From NCBI GenBank assembly GCA_032158295.1, contig CM063246.1, forward strand, positions 19,402,991 to 19,466,990: a DNA stretch of 64,000 bases. The letters run 5' to 3'. This document shows positions 12,581-21,825 of the stretch, in pieces. The notes under the pieces were generated by a model. That model was not told the origin of the DNA. It saw only the letters and a list, made by a program, of their open reading frames with translations, and made no database searches. The position numbers and the translations under genes were made by a program. The stretch comes from Pycnopodia helianthoides (taxonomy: Eukaryota > Echinodermata > Asteroidea > Forcipulatida > Asteriidae). The first letter of the stretch is position 1, and each line of letters opens with the position of its first letter.

Positions 12581-13393
12581 AGTACCACTGTTTTAATAAT
12601 AGTCCACTATACCCAGAATAACCCTCTAGATAGGGGGCATGACCTTTGATTTGTAAAGTTGACATTAAACCTCAGTGTGTAGCAGTTCTAAAGATTCTTC
12701 CCTTGTAATGGAATAATATTATGGGTTTTTTGTGTGTTTTTCGTATTTGTGTTTTTTTCTTTTGATTATTTCAAACTCTCTGTATTATTTATTGTGTATT
12801 GTTCTACTAGGGCAGTCCCATTAGTTGTTTAGGAGCTGTTCTCCCTAAGGCTCACTCTCGAATCCCAGAAACATTTAGCTGCGAGGTTTTCAAAGATACA
12901 AACCAAGTGAGCACACAACCAACACAACTAATAGGCCTAATGGTTGTGTGTTGCTAACATTTATCTTTTTTGCTACTGTACCTCAATAAAGGCATAAGAG
13001 AGTGGCGACGAGGTCTTTAAACAGCAGTTTAAAACAGGCAGGGTCATGGCCATACGATAAAGGACAGAGCCAAGGCTTAGTGCATGAACTCTCTCAATGT
13101 ATTAATTAATTTATACTAAACTTGTACTACATGTATTATTGTGAACTGATTTTAACTTCAAGTTTTCTTCACTCCCATACAAAACTGAACATACTTGCAG
13201 ACATGTACAAAGCAAAATTACATACAAAGCAGGTGGGTAACAGGATCAGAAACTTCTAGCCCTATGTAAGACTCTTCATCCTTGCTGTACACTTACAGAG
13301 TCCTAGATATGAGGGCTCCTTTCCGTAAAAAAAAATGTATGCTGCCATGGGATTGTTAATCCACTGAGACTGGTGTAAGAAGCTTCTTACAGC

Positions 13394-13663
13394 TAAGGCC
13401 TGCGCTAAACGTCGCACGTTTGTCGTGTCGAACTCAAACAGTTGTAAAATTAGGAATTAAATTCGACAAAAGAGCGACGTTTAGCGCAAACCTTTTATTT
13501 AAGTTCGGCACTGCCGTGTAGCACGGCAAGCCCTGCCGTGCTACACCGTGCTACACGGTAGCGGCACGACACGGTGACAAACGTCGCGCTCTTGCCGTGT
13601 CGAATCGAACTGAAAACATTTGAGTTCGGCTCGGCAAAAGTGCGACGTTTAGCGCAGGCCTAA
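13394..13663. mobile_element. PIF/Harbinger-like MITE with TAA target duplication
   Basis: Element 13397-13660 opens GGCCTGCGCTAAACGTCGCA and closes with the inverted form, flanked on both sides by TAA. A further copy of the GACGTTTAGCGC motif and GC-rich internal palindromes (GCCGTGTAGCACGGC-like) lie inside. A 3-bp TWA duplication with GG-starting termini is the known PIF/Harbinger pattern. No coding capacity. Confidence 0.8.
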
Positions 13664-14988
13664 GATTTAAATTAAGGCGCTACCTGAAAGAACTTTTTCT
13701 GCACCAGAAATGGACCCCCATATCCTGGGCCCAATTTCAAAGAAAGTTATGCTTAAAGGAACATTACAGAATTGGTAAGAAAAAACTCGGTCTAATGATG
13801 ATGATAGTAGAAAACATCCCTTGAAATATTTCTGTCTGAAATGCCATATTTGATGAGAAATGAATAAACTAATTTTCCAATTGGAGTTTATCGCTCAGTG
13901 AGCGTTTTATTCATTTGTTGAATCATATGATTTCATGGAAATGCAGTCAGTCCGCACTGCACACAATATCCGTTTCTTTTATCTGCAGCGTATGCACGAG
14001 TTTCGGGAGCTTGACCTCTCCATGAATATTTAATGAGCGTGGTGTAGTCTCAGGAATTTCATCAATTTCATGTGATCAAAGTAATTTTCTGTCAATATAT
14101 TTACAGATTTATAAAGATGAATAACCGACCTTTAATCCAGTTGTACAAATTAATGATTTTGCTGGCAATTATTAGTACTAAAATGGACTCGAAAATTGTG
14201 TTTCAATACGAAACAGTTTGCTTCGTAAAACATGGTGGTAACTATTAATTGTCAATGCTACCACAACGTATATTTGGGCTTACCGAATAGATAATGTTAT
14301 ATTCTATCCAAACGCTGAGCTTTTTACATTTGATTTCATTTAGCTGAGTCAGGGCGCTCGTTTTGCCAACACTTCTCATAATTTAACGTTAACGTCTCTT
14401 GGTGAATACGCCGCCATGTTTGCTTATGGATTTTCTGATCGCTGATTGGTCAACCGCGAAACGTCACACTCATCCAGTGTACGTACCCGGATGTACATGT
14501 AAACAAAGTTCGTGACCACTGTTAGCTATAGTGTTCCCGATTGTTTGGGGTTTGTCTTTTTGGGGAAGGGTGGGGGGGGGGGGGTTGGGTATTTTTGGCG
14601 GGTCTTTGGGGAAGGAATGGTGCCTAAGCACATTTTGTATGGACGATTTTAGGATACTTGGAGAACTAAGGATATAATTTAAAAGGGGTTGATGGTCTGA
14701 GTATTATTAATTTAACAAAAGGTTAAATTTTGAAGGACAGAAGAATTTTTTTTAAATTTTGGTCAGGAATGACTTGGTACAAGGTTGAAGCCCTTTTGTT
14801 TGAGTCTTTATAAAACTTTATGCTCGATACACAAAAACTCTAGTGAGCAGAATAAGATTTGTTTCGTATCAACTGTTCCTTTATTTTAAGTCACATACAC
14901 TGCACAAACATGTAACACTATATAATTATCAAAGTTAAGGCACAGTTCAAAAAAAGTTCAGATGTAATAAAAAATATAAATATAAAAG

Positions 14989-15570
14989 ATCTTTGGTAAG
15001 TGGTAACTGGTAGGTTGGCAATGTTTAAATGGTCTTGTTACAAAAATGTATTTACATATTTGGTACGTGTAACAGAGCTAGTTCACCTGTTGACATTAAT
15101 AAAAAATAGCTACCAAAAACAAGTTTTAGTAAACTTTATACCCGCATACTTTTATAAGACAAACTGTTCAATGGCAAGCTAGCTTAACTTAATTTTAAAC
15201 ATGAAAGTAAACAATCACAAATATAATACATGACATCATTGCAAGGTATCTTTGGTAAGTTCTTACCCGTAGGTTGGCAATGTTTAAATGAACCTTTTAT
15301 GACAAAGTTTATTGCTAAATGAGAAGTTAATAATATTCAGCTGCTCCACTTAAAATTAATAAAATGTACCAACTTCAACATTGTCGGTAGTAACAACTGT
15401 ACCTCAAAACTTGTTCAACTAAAAAAAAAATTATATACCCATTGCAAGTTAATTTAAAATGACACTTTGTATAATGTTTCAAGGTATCAAATTATATAAA
15501 ATAAGGTTAACACAAAAAATAAACTGTATGGCAAGTTCTTCCCATTACATTGGCAATGTTTACAGTTTCT
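14989..15570. repeat. Diverged subterminal repeats inside the transposon
   Basis: A motif close to GATCTTTGGTAAG followed by TAGGTTGGCAATGTTTAAAT recurs near 14989, 15248 and, more diverged, 15530. Roughly 270 bp apart, in the 3' non-coding part of the element. Could be element-specific structure or binding sites; function unknown. Confidence 0.6.
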
Positions 15571-16065
15571 TTGGCAAAATAAATAGTTGAGAAATGTAAT
15601 GTAAGTGTTGCACTAAAGATGCATCAACTAAGTTTCAGGGGCTTCCATATTTCTTACTTTTAAATGTTAAGCACCACTTTTCTAAACACTTAAACACATG
15701 TTCATATAAGATACTTTAAAAATCATATTACACGATAACTCGTAATTTACAATGATGGAGCTGCTTGTTATCCATACATTTACAATATCTGGCATCCCAT
15801 CTTGGGATATAACCAAATTATCTAAAACATTTTTAGCACAAACACAACACCTTAACCTTATATCTATTTTGGGCCACACTCATCATAAAACACATATTAA
15901 GACAATATACATAAACGATTATACAAGATGTAAGTTTTTGGCACAACAGTTTGGGCAATACACAATGAATATATCTAGATAAAACATACCTTTTTGTCAT
16001 CACTGAAAGCAACTATGAAAATATGAAGAAGACAACCAACTGTACACAATTAACTGCTGTAAATA

Positions 16066-18281
16066 CTAAAACTCCTCCCCTGACAAACTATCATCTGAAA
16101 ATGGGTTGTCAACAACTTGCACTTCTTGACCCTTTCTTGATATAGTAAGAACCTCATCTTCATCTAATTCATGATCATCACCAATTAAGCTGATGGATGA
16201 ACTCACCGATTCATCATCAGAAAATGTTTGCTCACCATCTTGAACAGAGACAATTGGCGTACTTTGCACAGGAAGGTTTTCACAATTTCTACATGTGCAA
16301 CCTGGGCCACATGCTTCATTAATTTTTTTGCACTTACATTGGCGACTTGAACATTTGTTCTTAGCACATGAACAACCTCTGGTTAAGTGAAGTACATTTT
16401 TACGTATTCTCTCCATATTTGATGTAGAATCCCATTTAATTGTTACCTCTCCAGAATCAAGAATGTGCTCCCATCCATATAAGTTTAAGTCAGGGTAATT
16501 AAAAATTGGTTGGAGTGATTTACCCCAAACATGGCTCACCCAACATGACCTCAGCCAGTGAAAAGACAGTGCAGTGTCGGAAGGAAGAAGAGTGTCTTCA
16601 TAAACACCTTGCCAAGAAGCTTTACGGATAATGGAAAGAAACTTTGAATGATGATCTACAATGGAAGATGACTGAATGCTATCAAATAGTTCTACAGGAT
16701 TACTAGCATGTTGATTCAAAGATGCACGGTTGGCTTGGAAGTAAACACAACCAACCAATCGATAAAACGAAAGAAGCCCTCGATCATGGTTAAATTGTAC
16801 ATCATCAAAACACAACTGGCCATCAGTTTGAGTAGAACTACTTCCTGAAATAAATTCTGCAAACTGAAGAAACACTTTCAGGAATGTTGTCTTTCCAAGT
16901 CTTGCAAAGTAAGATACAAAATCACAGCCAGTGCAAATATATAGCATTTGCATTATTTTGTGAACATCGCAACCATGCTTCACTAGTGGGGCCAGATCTG
17001 AATCTCTGCTTAATGCAGTTCTCAGTATGTTTAGGTTTAGATATTTGTCATCAGTTCCAGATGCCTTGTACTGAATTGTTATTATTTTACCCTCAAAAGA
17101 TAACGGCAAACCTATCATGCCTACATCCCTGTCTACAGAGTAAACATGAACATATGAGCATGATGTATCATTAACATGTAACCATATTTGGGTATCACTT
17201 TCTTCATGATTATGAATGATACTGTGTGATGATATGCCAGCCAAGGTAACACATTTGCCTGTCCATTCTGTTCTTTCGGGGGCATTGGACAGAAAACCTC
17301 CAGAAGTGACAAACTTTTGATCTGTTGTTTGAAAAGATGCTGAAACAATGTCTATTAACTTATTAGACAGATATTGGCATAACTTTCGTTTATTTGTTCG
17401 CACTTTGAGAAATTTTGACCAATTTTGAGGCAGAGGTGTTTGATCAGTTATTGAATCAAACACTTCAATATCGTCATCTTGGCCAGCATCTCGTCGTTCT
17501 CTCTCAAAGCCCTTTGGAGAGATTCCTTGCGAGCAAACCTGGTCAAAGAGAATTCGTACTTCCTTATACTTTTTTTTGAAAAAGGGTGTTACCCATCTTG
17601 TGTGTGACATTTCTTTATGACTCTCTAAACTTAACTCAACATCCTCCAAACGTGTAACAGGTACTACTTTCCTTTTAGCCACAGAATAGCAAGTAAAGCA
17701 AAGAGAACTGAAAGTAGTAATTGTTACCTCGTCAATTGAAATATTTAGTTGCAGATATGCATTGTTAATATCCAAATTTGTACATGCATACCTTCTACAA
17801 TTAACCAGAATGACACCACAAACCACACACTTTGCATTTGACTGAATGTTGTATATGAAAGATTTGTGTAAACTGCACAAAGAAACACAGCTTGGTATAA
17901 ATAAACAGTCAATGGTTGGAAAACAGGATTGAAAAGTTTCCAAAGAAATAGAGCTATCTGCCACTGAAACTGTTGAACACATGTCATATTTGTTAAGGTA
18001 ACAAAGAGGTCTTTGCTTAGATCTTGTTTTTTCTGGCGTATAGACTGGATTGTTACTTTTTTTTGTAAATTTGTGCCTGCATGCATTACAAATGCAACCA
18101 TCCTCACTCAAATGTGGCAAGTAAGTTCTAAAATATTGTTTAACCTTTGAGTTGCTCAAGATGCTAAGATGGGTCCATTTTGTACTGGATCTTGAGCAAA
18201 TTTGGCACGGACCACACTCAACTTTCTGACAAGGGGGTCGAGCTCGTTTTGAACCCCCTTGAGATTGCTTCACCCCTGCAA
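16066..18281 (-). CDS. Transposon protein: FEN/XPG-like acidic core plus CXC (tesmin/TSO1) domain
   Basis: Open for 735 codons, ending at TAA 16066-16068; the first codon of the frame usually taken as a start (18273) is GTG, so the true N-terminus is probably spliced on. Acceptor TTGCAG precedes 18281. Residues (from 18273): Cys clusters at 15-26 and 60-66 (zinc-finger-like); a helical stretch around 280-310 (TPLPQNWSKFL); HEESDT at 356-361; SVDRDV at 379-384; TGCDFVSYF at 448-456 followed by a GK at 460-461. The order E-x-D-T, D-x-D, GCD...GK resembles FEN1/XPG nucleases (EAEA, DxD, GCDY...GIGPK). A CXC domain spans 634-664 (CSC, CKC, CTC spacing), then an acidic tail. I recall related uncharacterised proteins (HEEADTR...TGCDTVS) in many marine invertebrates. 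Nuclease activity and a transposase role are inference. Confidence 0.75.
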
Positions 18282-18293
18282 TGACATATTGTT

Positions 18294-18374
18294 ACCTCCT
18301 TGGCTTCCTGTTTTGTTGTTGTCCATTTGCCCATCATTCCTCCAGGAAAACTTGACTGAAGCCTCCCAAGGTAC
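18294..18374 (-). CDS. Candidate linker exon between SGNH and CXC ORFs
   Basis: Segment following acceptor TTTTACACAG and ending GCCAAGGAG. In phase 0 from the SGNH donor it reads VPWEASVKFSWRNDGQ and continues MDNNKTGSQG with no stop. It is separated from the start of the CXC frame by only 20 nt that begin GT and end AG. Removing these 20 nt would fuse the frames in phase; keeping them gives a stop within 10 codons. Exon status is inferred from splice signals and open phase only. Confidence 0.4.
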
Positions 18375-18711
18375 CTGTGTAAAATGAATACGTGTATACA
18401 CACTTAAATAACAAAACATCACACGAACAAACAATGCAAATTAATGCTATAGTGCAGAAAGACTAAAACAAAAAATATAAATGAACAGAAAAATAGATGA
18501 AATATTTGCAACAAAACAATCTTAAATCTTCTTGGCCAGGTGCTTCAAATTTGTTTGTTAAAACCTTTTCATTTCCAGGAAAGGAAAACATCTCAGTGCA
18601 GAAAAAAAAACTGTATCCATTGAAAATGCAACGTAATAAGGTTCTAAATTGTCAGACCTTACATGGCCAATTGAAAACCTTAATGATTGCTATAAAAATT
18701 TATAAACTAAC

Positions 18712-20881
18712 CTTCCATTTTCGCCGCCTCCGTCTTTTCACGATTTGCTTTTTTCTTTTGCGTCGCCTCTTCCCTTGCTTGCGTGATGCAACATAAGGTG
18801 TCTCTGCCTTCGGAAGGCGCACTTGTTGGTGTGAAGCACCTCGAGAATGGTGAAAATTGCTGTTGACCTCCTCATACCGTATTGTGGCCATAGCCACATA
18901 AGGTTTGATGAAGTACATCACTGGTTTGGTACTAGACAAACTCCTCCCAAGCTGCAAAAAACCTTCTCTGTCCTCGATGACTTGTCTTGACTTCCTCTGT
19001 TTTCTTGACATTTTGGGAGGCTTGGTTGTGACAGAAGGAGGAGGCTTAGTGGTGTCCGATGTCTTTGAGGTTGTACTGGAACTTGTGGGAGGCTTTGGGA
19101 TGTCAATGCACCGCTTGGTCTTTGGGCATTTCGCTGAGATTTTCTTCCTCGGTGTTCGGACCAGTTTCTTCAGCTCATGTGGACAATGGGGTTGGGGTGT
19201 ACCACGAGGGTCTATGGGTTTTGACATTTTCTCTAATTGCTTCTGTATAAGCCGGCTGAAGAGGTAATTTCCGTCCCAGTTAAGATGAAGTCCATCTTTA
19301 GCAAGATGGCATTCATGGAACATGTCACTGAAATCTAAAAACTTGCAATGTGAAAAATTGTGACAAATATTGGCCAGCTTAATATTGTGCATTACCCGAG
19401 ATAGATTAAGTCGGCTATCATCTGAACGGGGTAAAATACCACTTACCACTATCTCAGTAAGGGGGAAGTTTTCCCTTACAGTGGTAAGTAGTCTCCTGTA
19501 GGCTTGGATGTTGCTGTGAAGGAAGCCCTGTTCAAGGTTATTTGTTCCGACATGCAAAAATATAACGTCAGCAGTATGCAACTGATGGGCGTTATTAATA
19601 ACATACTGACGAAGAATTTGCACAGTTGCCCCTCGACGAGTGTGCACGTCTGGGCTCAACAGGCAACTGTCAAAGTTCTCCCGCAAGTATTTAGTAAGGG
19701 AGTCACCCAATATCAGAGCACTAATCTTTCGAGGTGGTCCAAACACAGGCTGTTGGGATGGTAGCTGTGGGTCTGGCCATTTCAGAGGTCGGCCTAACCT
19801 GTAATAATCAAACAAATAAAAATAAAAATTGTCAACAAAAGTACATTTTGAAAAAAAAAGGAGTAGTGAAAAAGGTAGAACAAATTTAATCTAGTTTAAC
19901 CCAACCAGCAATCAATCCATACATTTTAAAAATAGAACCAACTACTCAATCCCCTAACACTAACAGCCTCCTCGATTGTCATTACATAGCGAGGCCGAGG
20001 CTGAGACCAAGGCCGTCCGAAGTCGCCCTCAAACTGATGGAGGGATCATGATTAAATTGCAACTAAATGTTCAAGTTGGACTAATCTCATGTAGTAGGGC
20101 TAAATAAAATAGGTTCCATAATAAACATGACATGCCGTGTAATTGCACACAATGAAATTGTAATTGAGTTAATTGAGCTTTGACTCAGGGCCTAAAAAAA
20201 ATTATTATAAATTAATAATAAATATTGAAACCAATGTATTGTCCTTACTCCTTGACCTTGTCATGCTTGTGTAGGCCTAATTAACAGTTAACAAATGGAG
20301 AATCCAAATATCCACCACAAACCAATTAAAACATTTTTTTTTTATTAAATACTATTTATAATTAAAGACCTACATAGTACATGTACTTGTAGGCCCTAAA
20401 AAATAATAATAATAATAGGCTAGCTCAGTTGGACAGTAGCTGGGCGCTATAAACAAAAATACATTAAATTAATTAGTTCAGAACAGTCATCAGTACTCTC
20501 AAAACACGAAGCAGCCGACAACAACAGCCATGCGTGTGAAAACGTGCACGGTAAAATCGGTCACAAAACAAGAAATCTCGCGAAAAGCAAAAGTGCATTA
20601 CGATCCTACATTGCCTTCGCCACACGTCAAATAATATACCAAACGATAGCTTACACTTTAATCTTTCGATGTCTAGTGGTTTTATTTTCTCTTTTTATTT
20701 AGCTGGGTCAGGGCGCTGCAAACCAAAAACTACCCCAAGTCAATCCTGACACTATACAAAATGTTCAGTGGTAAAAAAAAGGGCTATAAAGTCATAGAAA
20801 CTTAACAAATTTGGTATCATTTGACTCGGAAAAATATTCTACGTGTACTTACCACGCCATCTTGTGTGCCACCTGAAGCAT
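18712..20881 (-). CDS. Transposon SGNH/GDSL-type hydrolase with basic tail
   Basis: Main exon 18712-19798, entered through acceptor TTATTACAG and leaving at donor AAG/GTTAGT (or ending 12 nt later at TAA if unspliced). It joins in phase to a 5' exon ending at 20853 (donor GTAAGT); the nearest in-frame ATG is 20881, giving 372 codons, and the frame stays open a further about 120 nt upstream. Catalytic blocks are intact: LILGDSL (nucleophile Ser43), Gly66, HVGTNN (Asn96), and KDGLHLN (Asp178, His181). Residues after about 200 are Pro/Thr/Lys-rich and end in a strongly basic run (KRRRKRKK...KRRRRRKW), a likely nuclear or nucleic-acid-binding tail. SGNH hydrolases act on esters; substrate unknown. 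Whether it is spliced to the downstream CXC ORF is unresolved. Confidence 0.75.
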
Positions 20882-21183
20882 GTGAGCATCGTGCCGTGTG
20901 CAAAAAGGGTCGTCGAACTCTCGCAGTTTATCGCGCAAATCGCGCAGTCGCTTCTGCACGTTGGCTGTGCAGATAAAACTCGGGATTTGACCTCATTAAC
21001 GCACGCACTGCGGACTGACTGAATGTGTAATCGGCTTTTTAATATTTTCTCGTGACCCACATGGCCGATCGATCTCAAACTGCTACAGGTTTGTCAGTTT
21101 ATGTATACCGTGGATTACATAAAGTGCTTACACTGTCAGCAACTTTTTTGTTAGCAAAAAACAATTCTGTAATGTTCCTTTAA

Positions 21184-21345
21184 AATTTGTTTTGCTAAGC
21201 AAAAGAAAGCAGGATACCAGTCACAGACTGTACACGTGTGATATGTTATTTTGGCTAGTAACCTTATTCCAGTAAGCAGAATTTTGTCATGCTTAGCAAT
21301 TTTTTTAAGCTGAAGCCGCTCCAAGAAATTGGGCACAGGACATCA
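21184..21345. mobile_element. Right part of the MITE split by the 7.4-kb transposon
   Basis: Starts at the TTAA junction with AATTTGTTTTGCTAAGCA and ends near GAAATTGGGCACAGG. The left part, GGGCCCAATTTCAAAGAAAG, is at 13727-13752. Together they match the family at 4997-5190, 35216 and 46603-46799. Confidence 0.8.
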
Positions 21346-21349
21346 CTGC

Positions 21350-21790
21350 AGTATTTGTAATAATATTAATTAGTCTCATATAGCACACGTACCGATAAGG
21401 TATTCAAGGTGCTTGAGCAAACAGAAACATTTAAAGACAGGTTTTTAATTTTTTAATTTTTTATTATGAGACGGAATTGTGTGTAGTCCTTACAAGGTTT
21501 ACAAGGTGCTGCGGGGCATTCAGCAGCCACTGCCGGAACCACCAGTGCAAACCCCTTCTCTTAGCTATAATTGTATCTGGGTTCTTTTACGAGCATAACA
21601 CAAAACACAGGACCTACATGTATGGCTTTACGTCCCATCCGAAGGACGAAGCAATAATGGTTAAGAGTCTTGCTCAAGGACACAAGTAAAAGAACGCGAC
21701 TCGAACCCACACTCTGCTGATTAGAAACACCGGAGCTTGAGTCTGGTGCTCTTCTTAACTGCTCGGTCACTAGATGCCATGAAAGTGAAA
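21350..21790 (-). mobile_element. tRNA-derived SINE, family with CTTGAGCAAGAC motif
   Basis: Reverse orientation. The tRNA-like head is at the right end (B-box-like GGTTCGAGTC read on minus), then CCTTGAGCAAGAC and CCTTCGGATGGGACGTAAAG, and a tail related to 30650-31020. Plus-strand relatives: 32221-32460, 40196-40530, 42464-42600, 44140-44345. Confidence 0.75.
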
Positions 21791-21825
21791 GGCCTCCAGC
21801 ACAAGGGAACTTTATACTTTGAGTG

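Larger units (their letters stand above)
13753..21183 (-). mobile_element. 7.4-kb DNA transposon encoding SGNH hydrolase and FEN-like/CXC protein
   Basis: Element 13757-21179 (7423 bp) between TTAA copies at 13753-13756 and 21180-21183. Termini are inverted: AGGAACATTACAGAATTGG at the left, AGGAACATTACAGAATTGT inverted at the right. Similarity between the two ends resumes further in at CAGTCAGTCCGCA and TTTTATCTGCA. The flanks rejoin to one interrupted MITE of the GGGCCC family (13727-13752 plus 21184-21345), which shows this is a single insertion. Contents, minus strand: a short 5' exon near 20853-20881, an SGNH hydrolase exon (18712-19798) and a long Cys-rich ORF (16066-18281), then about 2.3 kb of non-coding 3' sequence. 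TTAA duplications are known for piggyBac and Kolobok; FEN/XPG-type nucleases are known in Academ. I cannot place this element in a superfamily. Confidence 0.85.

Noticed and set aside
17745..18107. 120-codon minus ORF overlapping the CXC protein
   Set aside because: Frame shadow of the longer, motif-containing ORF.
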